From Latrodectus hesperus (Eukaryota > Arthropoda > Arachnida > Araneae > Theridiidae), in the NCBI GenBank assembly GCA_037975125.1, contig CM075853.1:48924458-48988457 (forward strand): 64,000 bases of DNA, read 5' to 3'. The position numbers and the translations under genes are program-made. Below are positions 39,119 through 53,200 of the stretch, piece after piece. A model generated the notes under the pieces. It worked only from the letters and a program-made list of their open reading frames with translations, was not told the DNA's origin and searched no databases. Each line of letters starts with the position of its first letter. Position 1 is the first letter of the stretch.

Positions 39119-41088
39119 TATATATATATGTTTTTTCTTTCTAACTCATTCCCAGATTCACATTTCTTGCTTTGGTGACAAAAATAATTGACTTTAATTC
39201 TTGTTATTTAAATTAGAAAACGCTGAAATTTTATTGTTGATCTATACTGCAGTCTCTGAGAAATTATTTAGAAATTTATTAAATTTCTAATTGGCTAAAA
39301 ATATAAGTAATTTTCTTATACAGCAAAGCGTCTTGCATTTTGAATAATTTCATCGTAAAAAGCAAAGTATTTTCTTTAAAAAAAATTAAAACATAAAATA
39401 TATTAAATCTTGCCATAAGTCTTACCCTTCCCGCTAAAGATGTTTTATACTCTACCATTTGTGACATAATCTTGCAAGTTCTATTTTTTTCTGTTTAGTA
39501 GTATTTAATTAAATCCCTTTTCTTTTAACCAAAATTAAAAATGGAGTTTCGAGTAATATTTTTATGCTAAAATTTACAAACTTGAACTGTTGCCATTTTG
39601 ATTAAATAATTTTATCATTTATCAAATCGTTACGATGTCTCTCGTTCCGAACTAAAGAAAAAGTACTCCCTATGAAGTAATTTATACGAGGTTCAATCTG
39701 TTAATTATATATAAAAATGTCTGTTGGGGGATTTTTTTGGTTATGATTACAAATATTTTCTGCTAAATTCTGCCCAGTATGGTTTTCCAAAGATGAAAGA
39801 TAAATTGCCGTAAAATCAACATAAGTAATCGTTTGTAGAAGGAATATTTTCTGAGTATTCATTGCAAAAGAAATTAACCAAATAAAGATTATTATAGTTT
39901 TCTCTTGTGTTGAAATCTACTCTTGACATAATTTACGTCTTTATATTTCGGTAGGAGATTAGTGTTCAAGGCTAATGGTAATTGGCCAACTTCACAAATT
40001 CCAAGTTTTGCAATTATCCTTGCTCACATACCATCCCGCAGTTCTGTTTTACGTCATATTTAGTTACAGCTTACTTCATTCGATTTCAATAAATGATATG
40101 AAATATATTCCGAACTCAAATGACTTTATATTTATTGCAACTGATTTTAGTTTACAGTTTGATTTAAAACAAATTTATTGAATAATTTAGAAACTTTATA
40201 ATGCATCTATATAATATGATACCAAGAAATTTTTTAACGTTTCATTTCTTAATATACAAATAATAATAGTAATCAAATAATGACATTAAAAATTCTGATA
40301 ATATTTTTATTTGATAAGTGTCTTAAATTAATTCAATTAGTAATAATTTTTATTGATGAGAAATTTTACTTTCATTGTTTACTTTAATTACTTATGTCGA
40401 TTTTCATTTATAGATATTTAAGATTATTAAATCCTAGAAATATAATATATGTAGTTTTATATGTAATATCAAATTAAAATCGTGTATTTGTTGTATCATA
40501 GTGTATATATTGTTTTATTATTTTCTCTTCTTTAGCACCGAAATTTTTTTATTTAAACTATCCTAATTAGTTTATTAAATCGCATAATTATATCACGCTT
40601 AATGTAAAGACCTTTCATTGCTTCTTCTTATAGTCTTGATCTATTTTTAAAAATGGAAAAAGAAAAATCTTTAAATGTACTTCGTGGTTTCCATATAAAA
40701 AAACTGCTAAGTCTCTGATCTCAAGAGCACTCAAAAGTCTGACGCACGACCTCCCCTTTTACACGTATTTTTTTCTTTCTCATTCTACGTATAAAAACTG
40801 CTTTGAGCACCTTTTTTTAGTCCGGAATCAAAAGCTTTATCCTGCCTGTATGTATGAAATCATTGATCCATTTGAAAGGTCTCAGATCATTTTTCTAAGA
40901 AGTCTTTCCGTAAAATTCACGACCGCAATTTTAATATCGAGTGAATATAATTTACCAGATTTCAAAGGGTGCACGAAAATTGTTCATTGTTTTATTAAAT
41001 ACTAATTAGTAATGAAATAACGAGTGCAAACGAATTGAAGTACCTCGCTTTCTTTATAGATGAATGCAGTGAAACTATGCAGTGAAGA
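39119..41088 (+). other. upstream region of the USP53/54 gene
   Basis: AT-rich DNA with no other gene seen. From about 40,620 base composition becomes more mixed, consistent with a promoter and 5' leader for the gene starting at 41,089. Confidence 0.5.
40790..40824 (+). promoter_or_regulatory. candidate core promoter (TATA box and initiator)
   Basis: tataaaa at 40790-40796 is followed 29 bp later by ttagtcc, close to the arthropod initiator TCAGT. A transcript starting near 40,819 would have an unspliced leader of about 270 nt to the ATG at 41,089. In AT-rich DNA a TATA match can arise by chance. Confidence 0.3.
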
Positions 41089-41289
41089 ATGAGCCCTGGA
41101 CCCACACCTGCGCCTCTGGCGCCTCGGACCCCTCAAGGTAAATGTCTCACTGTGGGGGGTCGAGCTGAAGGAGGGTTTCTTCAATATGTACAACTTCTCA
41201 ATCCCAGAAGTAGTATGTCCATCACCAATACCAAAGGATTGCTTAATATGCCTGGTCAAAATAATTGTTTTCTCAACAGTGCAGTACAG
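41089..41289 (+). CDS. USP54: USP54 exon 1: N-terminus and Cys box
   Basis: It encodes residues 1-67, a Pro/Gly-rich start and then the [19 protein letters not shown] segment leading to catalytic Cys60. It ends at CAG|GTAATG in phase 0. A second good donor (AAG|GTAAAT) lies inside at 41138, but using it would remove the Cys box. Confidence 0.9.
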
Positions 41290-44200
41290 GTAATGTATTC
41301 CTATGAGAAATTTATTTTCAATTTTATATTTAATGTCATTCAAAGTAAATTTTGTATAACTTATTCTTTGATTTGCTAATTTTTGAGAGTAAAAGTAATT
41401 TTTAGTTTTAAAAAATACGCTTGTGAAATGTAAAGATATTTATTTGGATCAGATTTTATATTTTTAACATATTTTTTAAAGTTGCTCATTTTATTCAGAT
41501 ATAGAGAAGTTTCTATACTCTGCTTACAAAAAAGAAAAAAAAAAATTCATGGATAGAAATTTTTTTTATTCATTTCTTGATTAGTAACTGGTTTCTGTTT
41601 CTGAGAGGTCATATCGAGGTTTACTTTATGCATTATTCAAATGAAGCACCATATGGTGCTCCAACTGCTGATGTTATTGCCGCATGTGTATAAACTTTCT
41701 CTTAGTACAGGTTTTCAAGATTTGTGGCATCTTTTTGGTTTTTAATTTATTTTATGATGAAAAACTGGTTTTTAAAAGCTGGCATAAATGCTTCACCTCG
41801 AATGAGTAAAATTATTTTGAATGTTGAAATAGTAGAAATATAACTCATAGAGTGTAAACATAACGAATAAATATTAAGAGGTTTTTTTTTTATCTAAGTT
41901 ATATAAAAAAATTTTCAATTTAGTAGTGTCTTACATTCAACAACTGTTTCTCTATATTTTGCTTGCGTTTAAAAGTTACTTTTTCATTCTATTACAGTTC
42001 AAAGCAAATTTTTTTTTTAATTTTAAGCTTCAATAATGATAGATGTGTTTATATTATATTATTTTCAGACCTGTAAAAATTTTTGAAAGTTTTTTAAAAT
42101 TTAACTGTGTAAATAAACTTATGACAGAATTGTTTTAAGAACACAGCTTTCCCCTATATTCACGAAATCTCTGAATTTTCTAGGAGTATGTTATTTTATT
42201 GAAAATAATAAAAATACTTGTGTATTTCATCAAACATGTTTATTTAAAAAAATGTCGCAGCATTTAATTTTTCAGATTTATGAGACAAATTTAATTAAAC
42301 AAGCGATATTTTATTACATTGTTCGGACACGCGTAAATTATCAAAAACAATTTATATGAACGAGGAACTTTTTTTGGTACTTTATTAATATTACTGTAAA
42401 ATATTCGACGTCTTATTGCTGGGACTTAATGTTCAAAGAATTTATGTGCAGATATTGATAAGAAATATTTGCAATATTTTTATGTGCTTTAATTTCTAAT
42501 TGTAAAATGTCTCAGAGGGACGCTGCAAAATAATAAATCCTGTCTATGGAATTGAGAAATAGATTTTTAATGTCTTTTTTTGTCGCGAACAGTCATTTTC
42601 TGCACTCGAGAGCTAGTTAGATCAGGATTTACGGTTCAAAGTGGATTACAAACCACTGCAAACATTCAATCCCAAAGTGGGATTTGAATCCATGAACTTT
42701 TGAATCGAAGGTAAGAGCTCTAACCGTTCCACTGCCAGCTCGGCAGATTTTTTATGTCATCTAGAAGATGAAATCTTTCTAAAAAATCAAAGATATTATA
42801 ATAGACTTGTAAACATTTTTCATTTTTTTCTAACATATTTTTAGTCCAGGGAAATTAAAAAAAAATTCTCTGGTCAATTGTTTATTTGAATCATTAATTT
42901 ATTACTCAATTGCATTTTTTCTTAAAAATTCCGCATTTTCTAGTTAACTTTATCTTTGAAGGCACATTTTCATACCTATATGTAGTATAAAACATGTTTA
43001 TTTAATTTTTTCATCAGAATTAGATTACATTCGCGGAATAAATTGAAAAAAAAAGAAAAGAAAAAATAGGTTTGTACTGAATATAGATGAAAATTTAAAA
43101 GCATTTAATGAATTTAAACTCTTAGGAAAGCTACATAATTTATAAACTTTTTTTAAATTTATATTTCGGTGCATTTTATGATTGAAATACTAAGAATGAA
43201 AATATCAAAATAAACTATATTCTAATAAAAAAATTAAATTAATTTTGTCTTTAACAAAATCAAAATCATTTTAATTCAATCAAAATCATCGAAATCAATT
43301 TATTTAGAATAATTAATACTCATTGTACAAAAATTCTTTTTATTGAAATTATAACTATTAGACAAATTTTGTAGTTTCTTGCTACAGTATTAAACTTAGT
43401 GTTATATGGTTTGCAATTTTTTTTACTCGAGTCGCTATCGCTTCATTTTATATCTACTAGAATGACTCATTGATCTAGTCGTAAAGTTCATAGCACTATA
43501 AAAGTGGAGTTTTACCTCTATCTTGCTCATATCTATTTAGAAATGTCGCATATGCTGTTATCTTTCATTTTACATCGATTCACTGTTCACTTTGAAAGGT
43601 TTTGTTGCATATTTGGGACATACTTTTAAGAAAGCTTCATAAAGTGATTACTTTATTTTTCTCCTTTTTTCATGACATTTTTTTACGAAAAAAGAGTGTA
43701 ATTTTATTCAAATCCCTTGCCCTTTTAATTAAGTTGAAATCAAATGAGGTGTGACATGTATGCATATTCATATGTCGTTTAATTACTGAATAGAGATTCA
43801 TTTTTTAAAATTTTATTTACAAATATTTTTATTAGAAAACTATTTGGGATGAATATTTTCATTTGACTTTTTATTTTTGTCGAATCCGGTTATATTATGC
43901 TGTTTTTGAGTATAATTAATAATTCCTAAATTTTCACCGTAATTTTCATTTATCTTTTATTGGTTTTTGCTATTTTTGATCGCATTTCACTATAATTTAT
44001 TGAAATTATAATGAATTTTCTCATTCTTGTCCATTATCTACTGTACATTAATAATTAAAATTACTTTTAAGTTCCCAACTTATAAAATTCTTCAACTTAA
44101 AAATATTTTTTTAAAGTTTCATGTTTCTATGAATTTAAGTTTGATTCATTTAAATATTTCTTGGGTTTGAGAATAATATTTTGGCTCATTTATAATACTA

Positions 44201-47200
44201 TTCCTTGTGTAAATAAAATATTTCCATTGTAAATAGCATTTTATTCGGACGAAAAATAATTCATGTATCTATATGCATGTTTTGATAATGAAAACATGCA
44301 TATCTCAGCATATTCTTAGAAATGATAATTAGAATGGAATTGCCAAACAAATCTTCTTAGTACCAAGTTTGTCGAGGAAGATGTTAGTTTAGTTTGTACT
44401 TCGTACACACTTTTAAAACATGTTCTTACGCTGTCATGAAGTGGAAGAATTCGAAGTGTGTATCCAAGTCTGCAATGAGTGAGGAAGTGTCCTGCTTTGA
44501 CGGTCACACTTTTCTGTCTGACCGGTTTTTAATTGGCGACTTGCTGCATCCATGCCATATAATTCAGAAGGGTCAGCGACTCTAGCTACCTTATTTGATG
44601 TCATCATTAGTCGAAGATATCTACATCTTCCCGTGTGCTTTCTCGGTACGTTCTATCTCTGTTGGGCATTGTATTAATTACAGGCCACATTCAATTACTT
44701 TTCAAATAATTAGCATAGCTGGTTCGTTGCTTCTATATTTTTGCATCTTGCTGGGCGAGAATTTTAATTGAAAGTTCTTAACGAAACATATACTCCGACT
44801 TTAACTAGTTTCAAGTGCTATAAAAACGAAACATAAATTTTGATTTGCCTCTTTGAACACATTAAAATGCCTACTGTTATTATTCTTGGAATAAAATTGT
44901 CCTAATAAAAGTCAATACCATTAAATTTTTTAGTTTCATTGTCCTTGAAATATAATGAACGTTGAAAGTAAGCTTATTCTTGAATGAATGATTAACTTTT
45001 ACTGGTAGCATTTCTATGTTGTTGCTAAATTAGGGTTAAACAGTCAGCAAGATTTCGGGTATGATGCTTGTAGCATTTTAGATTTAAAATTGTTGGTAAA
45101 ATTGTTTAGGTCTAAAATTATACGAAGTGCTGCTGTTCGTCTGACTCGCCTGTATCGGACTTACACGTTTCACACACAGATATTTCTTTTTAAGTGAACT
45201 AAACCTTTGATGTGAAACGTCTGATGAAGCGTTTATTATTTATCATATTTTAATTTCATGTCCAGATTTTAGCCTATCGGGCTCCACACCAAAATATGGT
45301 TCAGTTGGAAAAGTGGAGCAGCGCGCACCCCATATTGCCAGCCTTGCTGTGTGTGTGTGTGTTACTCAAGACAACTACAACAATAATTGTGACAATTTAA
45401 CCATGCTTGATTTGGTGGGGGAACCTCCACACAGAAATACTTTTGCTTAATTAAAGGCAATAGTTTCATAAATTTTTTTAAATTTTTGTTCATCTGTATT
45501 ATATTTTATTGTATATTATACTTTAATTTGGTTCTAAATATTAAAATTATTATATACCAAATTTTTGTTTTTTACTGTGATTTTAATGTTTATTAGGTTT
45601 TTCAAAACTAAAGATTAAAAAAAAATTTTTTTTTCACTCTTTAAAAATTTAGATTGAGTACCTTGCACCAGAAAACATAACCAACCAACCAATCGACGTG
45701 TAAAATGCATCAATATGTAAACATAAAGGAATAAATCAATCTACCTTCCATCTAGATGCTTATAAGAAAAGTTTTATGTTTATATTAAAAACTGGATTAT
45801 ACTCCTCCTGGACTCCAGTAGTCATTGGTTGGACCCTAGTAGCACAATCATCTTTGATTGGATTAGTATCAACCTTGCCGCCCAACTTGTCTAGTGGTCA
45901 GCGTGCCTGACTGCGGATAAGGAGTTCCTGGGTTCGAATCCCGGTTCGGGCATGGATGTACTTTCTCTCTCTCTCTCTATCCTGTCTTTGTCCTTTCCTT
46001 GTATGAGTGGTTGCCTACCCTATAAACGGGTACCTATGGCATGTGTGTAGAGCAAAGTCGTACTTTCACCTTCATGGTGCTCTGATTAAAAACGAAAGAC
46101 GCTCCCAGTTGACTTAAATTCGCATAGCAAAGGCATAGCGAGCTTGGCTTGTCCAAGTGTCATTAGTAACAACAACAACAGGATCAACCTTTTGTTTTCC
46201 TAGCTCGACCTAACTATTTAACTAATATAATAACTACCTCACCATCATTGCATTATAAAGACTTATTGTGGCATCACTACATGGGCCTTAACTATTATTC
46301 TTGAGTAAATTAAAATTATGAAATAAATATATGAATTATAAAGTAAAATAAGAATGTATTTACCTGTATAATTAAATGTGAAATATTTGATTTTTGCTCT
46401 ATCCTAAGATCAGCATGTTAAAAAGCTAAGTAGCGAATTTTACAAAAACATTTCTGTATTCGATTGTCATTTTTCCTTACTCTATGATTCAATCTTATGC
46501 GTGATTTATTTTGTTTTTGCAATCTGATTTGTTGCAAATTTGTAGTTTATTGTAATTTTTATTTATTATATTAAAAACATTGAATGCTAAACAAATGTGT
46601 GTTTTTAAGAGAAAAAAATATTATTAATTTCGAGGCCTTTGAAGGTATGATTTTTTTAAGACAAAGCTTTTTGGCACAAAATGCTATCGAGCAGAGGTGC
46701 CCAATACCGTGCAAGCCCATTAAAAAGACTAAGTTCTTGAATTTCTAAAATAACTACTTGATATATGCACGTGCGAACTCGGGCTACGTGTTCTTTTAAT
46801 TCAATATCCTTGCTATTAAAGACAATAATTTTAATGTATGTTTGTCAATCATATTTTTTAAATAATAATTGTAAATTTTGAGTCATCAAAAACACCGAAC
46901 ATAAATTTACTTTGAATATACCTTATTCCCCTAATCACATTACTGTATCTTGACAAAATTTCGAGAAGAAAGGTAATGAATGCTTTCTCCTACAGCTTTT
47001 ATATATCTTAGCAGGCATGGGAGACTTCAGTAGCAATTAAAAAAGAAATTAAAAATTATCTCCCTCCCATTTTGTGACATTACTATATTGTTCATCATGT
47101 TTTGTTTTCGCTTTGTGATTGTCTTCTCCTTCACCGGAAACAAGATTCATTATGTTGGATACGGTTGACCGACTGACCCCCGTCCCCCACTGAGCTGCTT

Positions 47201-50200
47201 AATTTGCTTCCATCGCTTGTCTCACGATATCCCCACCAATAACCTCCGAAGTAAAGTGGTATAATTGTTGCAATTCACGAACTTTTCTCTTTCACATCAT
47301 AACCTTGGTTAGAAGCGGCGTGTAAATGAATGCATTTTTCATATTTCATTATTTTCTCATTTTTTTTTTTACTTGCGCATTTTCATTTATCCATTTTTAT
47401 TTTTACATGGAAGTAAGCTATTGTTCCTGAATTGAATGAACATGAACACTATTTCACATTTCCGAAGTCTGCAGATTCTGGTGACAAGACAAAATGAAAA
47501 GCAAAACATTATAAGTCATATCAGTTATGATTATGCACATTGTTGTGAGCAATGAGGTATTTCGCCAACAAAATTTTTGTTTTTTCATTGGTTTACAAAA
47601 TCTGAATGTGGATGGAAACGTTATTATTGTGAGTTCAATTCCTATCTTATCAAAACTGTCAACATTTTTAAAACTAGATTACAGATCATAGTTATTTTAC
47701 AGGCAGGTGAATCATAATCACTGTTTGAGAATATTAGCGATTTTAATCATAATTAAAATTTTGTTTATTATTTTATTTCATTAAAACATTTTTTCTTACA
47801 TCCTAATATATATTGTTAGCGTGAGGTAATTTTATATGTGAACAGAATGATAAATAATATATATGAAAGCAATATAATTTTATTAGTATGATTTCATTCC
47901 AAGTTTCGAGTAGATAATCGATCATTATTTGTTACTGAAGTAAATATAAAACGCTATATTGTATTACTTGAAGATTATTTGTATACGATAAAAATTTTGC
48001 AATTCAACATGCATTTATTTATTCCACAACAACATCAATTTATTTATTTACATTAATTTTACACATATTTACAGTGCAGAAATTTGATCTCTATTTTTCC
48101 AATATTTTGATTTGAATAATAGTAAAAATTTGTTTTCGATAAACATCTAGGGTAAATGCTTATACTAGTTAATTTTCATTAATCCCAATCATAATGAAAA
48201 TTACGAAACATAAAACGTCCTTTCTAACAGTAATAAAATAAAAGTTAATCATATGAAAAATGAAAAGAACTGAACTTTTCTTAAATGCAGAACTTTTAAA
48301 TAAGACACTAAAAAGGTGATTGAATCAATCAACCTTATAGTTTCTTTCAGTTTACTTTCAATTTATAATTTTTTAGAAATCTTTTTAATATAACTAAGTT
48401 AGATCTAAAAAATTTTTATTGTGCTTAGTTTTATCTCCATAACTAATACCTTAATTTTTTTATTATTTTATAATTAAAATTAATTTTGTTTGTAATTTTA
48501 TTGATTATGCTTTAATTCGTATCTGGAATACTATGAGATAAATAAAAATTAAATAGCTCCTTTTGCAATGCTTCAATTCAGAATAAGCTCCAGTCTTTTT
48601 ACAAACTAAACTAGAGACTTGAGTATACCATATGCATGCTAAGCATGTCAACACTTCCTTCCAACCCCATGCCATCATGGGGGTTGAAGGAGAGGCACTA
48701 ATTCACCTTTGACCCTGCAGTAGAGGAGAGAAACACCGTTTTGCTTTCTGCGGCCGTTGGAATTTTTTTTTGTAAACCCGCAAACCCTCCTCTCCCATTT
48801 AAAAAGCAAAGTGCTGGAATGCCCCTTGGAAAGGGGCCATCTGTTCCTCATCATCTGCACCCAGTTTTTTGACTTCCTCAAGGCACCCCCACGCTGTCAG
48901 CCACCTCCGGAACGTGTTCAGTATCAACTTCTCGAAGAGACCCAGTCGAGTGATATCCCCGTGGCATTTATCCCACTTGTGGATACTACTAAACTGGGGG
49001 AGAAAAATAAAAGCACAGTCTGCAGACGTTCTCGATTTGACTTTATTACTGTTGGGGGTGGTTGCAGGTTTGCGGATTGATATTTCCTTTACAGAAAACT
49101 GCAGGAAGGAAATCTTTGTGAGAGTAGATTTTTCTTTTTGATCGTTGTTCGAAGTTTTGTGAAATAAAATATTATTTACTTTATTTTTACCTTTATTTAT
49201 TCATAACAACTTCTTGCTTGATATCAATTCTATAAAATGTATATTTTTTTAAAATTTTATATACATGGTATAATATTAATTATAAAGTTTTATGCATATT
49301 GCATGCGACAAAGATAATACTTTCTTTAAATGTCGAAAACTTGTTGTGAATTGTTATGGATAGCAAATATTTAAATCATTGGTTAACATTCGATAAATTA
49401 GGCAATTAATTTTCTTATAATAAATTCTGATCATGTGTGTACAAATGTAAATTTAATACATTTTTTCACATCCTTGCATCATAAATTGTATTTACGTTCA
49501 ATGATTGCTTGAAAGGACACAACTTATGTATTCTGCACATAAAATCATTTTTTTTATGTACTTCATACATTTTATAGATATTTTCAGTGAATTCAGGTGA
49601 ATAACTTACATACATATGCAAGTGTATAATTGTAATGATATTACTTTTTTGATTGTTAATATGCCGTTTCCGTTCGATTCATCCCATAAAACATCACTGA
49701 GCCATGCTGTATAATTATAGTAGAAAGCGAGAGTGTGACTTTCATCGTCGCTGTTAACGTTTAAGAAATTTTACTCAGAACTATTGCCTAAGATGTTCTT
49801 GAAACGTGAGGGGAAATTCGATATTAAACTTAGGTAATGAAGGAAGAATAAAATGGGGGATCCACGAGTCCGCCACGAGGCTCATTGACTTGAATGGCGT
49901 TTTGTACTTGGATGAAATTTTTTAATTCCGCACGCTCCGCCGACTGCAACATCCGGTGTCCGAAATTTTGCTTCAGAAGATTGCAACTGTGATTGCGCGA
50001 TATTATCATCCATTTCTTCTTTAGTGCCTTCGTTTTAAGAATAATACTTAAATAATAATCGGACATACAGATCTCTTATATCTGTCTTCATTTTAACGAA
50101 ATAAAAGGTTTGCTCGTGTCTGGCATCACGCCACTGTTTGACTGGACATTTAACCTGATATCGATACACTCTTCCGCTCTGTATCACGCAGGCTATTGTT

Positions 50201-53200
50201 TTTATTACTTTCAGAGCAATGTTTTAGGTTTTTATCATCCAATCGCAAAAGTAAATTACAGCCGAAAGAAAAATCCATTCATGGACATCACTTTTAAAAC
50301 TTTTGTTTCCCACATTCTGCTAATACTTTTTTACAATTTGAAGCGAAGCAATATAATTTATATAGAGAATAGAAAGAAGCCAGTTCATTTATTAAGTGGA
50401 TACTTTTGAAACAAAATGTATTTTTTCCTCACTTCATTTGCCGAGCTGATTGCTAAATAGTTAATGCACTAGCCTTCAGTTGAACAATTTATAGGTTTGA
50501 TTCCCATTGATAGCTTTGATAATCACATGATTTGGAATCCACTTTGAGTTATGTGTCCCTATTTATGATTGATTCTTATATGAAAAAATTACCATTGAGT
50601 GGTAAACAAATTCTCACTTCATTAATTATTTGAGTCTTCAACATCACAAAAAATTTATTTTTAAATAAGATTTTTCAATTTTGATTCTTTTGTAATTAAG
50701 TTTTTCAGTATTTTAATCAGATATTTATTATTTTAATCCATTAATTGGAATTTATTCCTATAAGAAAATATGGAAATTATTTGTTTCTATGTCATGTGAA
50801 TTATAATTTTATTTTTAATTGTTGATTTGGTATGAGATTATATTATAAATAAATATATTTTGCAACATATAATTTCACTTGAGTTACATAAAGCTATTAA
50901 TGACTCACAAAATATGTGTAAATATATTATTTATATTATAATTTTTCAAATTATTAAATTTTTAATTTTTTATAATATATTTTATGTTAATTTTGTAGGT
51001 CCTTTGGCATTTGGATATTTTTAGAAGAAGCTTCAGAGAATTATGTGGGCATGCATGCATGGAAGATTCATGTATATTTTGTGCCCTTAAGGTGATTGAT
51101 ATTTTATTTAAGTGTTTTTTAAAGTAGAAACATTCATTCAAACATAATTTAACTTTTAAATAAAATAAAACTTCAAATTATGCATTCATAAATGTTGTCT
51201 TAGACACATCAAAAGTTAATAAGTTAATTAAATCTCATTTGCTATTTTTTGCATTTTATGCACACTAAAATTTTCATTTATCAATCAAAGACTATTTTTC
51301 CTAAATAATTTTAACATTTATCTGTTTCTAGGAATTATTTGCCCAATTTCAATATAGTCAAGAATCTGCTTTGCCACCTGATGCATTGCGTAGAGCATTG
51401 GCTGAAACCTTTTGTGATCAAAGGAGATTCCAGCTTGGTTTTATGGATGATGCAGCAGAATGCTTTGTATGTATACACCTATACTTAATTTTTTTTAAAT
51501 ATATTATTATTTGTAAAATGAAGCTAATGGATAATGAATAAAATTAAATATTCTGACTATCAAAAATTTTTTAATGCTACAGATGTGTGAAGGGTGTTTG
51601 TGTACATGTATACATAAAAATTTCTTGCTTTTATAATACATATATATAACTTCTATTGCATTTATAAATAGTTATTCAGTGCAAAAAATATTTAATTTGT
51701 TATTCACCTAACACAAATTTTAAAGAAGGTATTTTGAATTCATGTTTAAAGATTCTAAAGAATAAACTAGACACAAATGATTTTTGATGCCTTCAAAAGA
51801 AAAATTAAAATCAGTTAAACTTGAATTCATTTAAAATTTGAAAATAAAAACTGAAAGATTAACTTACTAAAATATAACCCTACTTGCCAGTGTAAAATGT
51901 TTAAAAAATATTTTAATTGTGCAGCGAGTTTATTAATAAATGAAAATTTTAAGACATGGAGTGAATATAAGAATTAGAAGTAATTAAAAAAGGAGAAAGT
52001 GTTAAAAGAAATAAAATTGAAAATTAATTAACTGGCAAATGATGATTACCTGGAAATAAAGTTTGTTGAAGGCAACAAAGAAAATAAAAATACAAATTTA
52101 AAGGCTGTTACCAAAAGATTGAAATAAAAAACATTTTATTGGTGAATTTACAATTAAAAGTGAAAGTTTTTTAAGTTATCTATTAAGATATAGATTTCTT
52201 AATGTAAAAATTAAAAATCTTTAAAATTCGTTAAGATCTGTGTGAAAATTAAAAAAAGAGAAAAATGTATTGAGATATCAATGCAAAAATTAAAAAAAGG
52301 AATAGTTAGGAAATACAAAAAGAAAAAATATATATTTACAAATCTTTTTTAAATAATTAGGCTATATTCTTGCTTTGTAGAAACTATTTTCATTTATAAT
52401 TTTTGCTTTGTAATTTTCAGTAATTTATTAAAAACTAATTTATTTCAATTATAATTTTATATTTGCGTTTTTACTAAATTCAAAGTATTTTTCAAAATCT
52501 TATTTTTAAATTAATATTAAATAATTTAAAATTCAACTGATTGCATTGTATTATATTAAAAATTTGCTTTCAAAAAATTTTCATGCATGCAAATTGTATT
52601 ATATTAAAAAATTAACTACTTTTATCTCAGTTATATATTTAACTGATAATTTTTTAAATTTCATTAATTTAAAAATTAAGATTTATTTTTTGTATGACAT
52701 GTATTATATATTATATTTAACAAATGATTTTTTTCAATAGGAGAATATTTTAATGAGGATTCATTATCATATTGCAAATAATGAATCTGAAGATATGTGT
52801 AGTGCTATTCATTGCATACCTCATCAAAAATTTGCCATGACTTTAGTTGAACAAGTAAGTTATTTTTGCTTAATGTTAATAATTTTTTGCTAAAATAATA
52901 TTAATGAAAGAAAATAATATTTACTAAAATTTGTTCAGAAATATATAAGTATGAAAGTTCTTATCATTTTAATGTATTTCAGACTGTATGCCATGCATGT
53001 GGTGCCACATCTGAACCATTACCTTTCACTCAAATGGTGCATTATGTACCTTCTTCAGCTCTTTGGTAATTTTAATGACATTTTTTGTTATCATGTTAAG
53101 TGAAAATGATTATTTTTAAAGAAATACATTTCATGTATACATTCAATCATTTTTTTTATTTGCCTGAAGAGACATTAATATACTGAAAAAAATACTCATA

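Larger units (their letters stand above)
41290..50998 (+). other. USP54 intron 1, 9.7 kb
   Basis: The largest intron of the gene. It holds SINEs at 42,582, 45,877 and 50,441, a LINE 3' fragment at 46,675 and hairpins at 41,645 and 44,271. Less AT-rich islands lie at about 43,430-43,600, 44,300-44,660, 45,120-45,440, 46,680-47,340, 48,600-49,140 and 49,660-50,200. Large first introns often hold enhancers, but no specific site was identified. Open frames in the islands (such as 48757-49080, plus strand) show no known domain. Confidence 0.8.

Noticed and set aside
41002..41343. 113-codon minus-strand frame over USP54 exon 1
   Set aside because: It is a shadow of the real plus-strand exon, whose translation is clearly conserved.
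45885..45955. Functional tRNA gene
   Set aside because: The boxes are good but the acceptor and anticodon stems have mismatches, and the unit continues into a SINE body flanked by a target-site duplication.
48675..49141. Frames of 68-107 codons in intron 1
   Set aside because: Overlapping frames on both strands with no recognisable motif; explained by local GC content.
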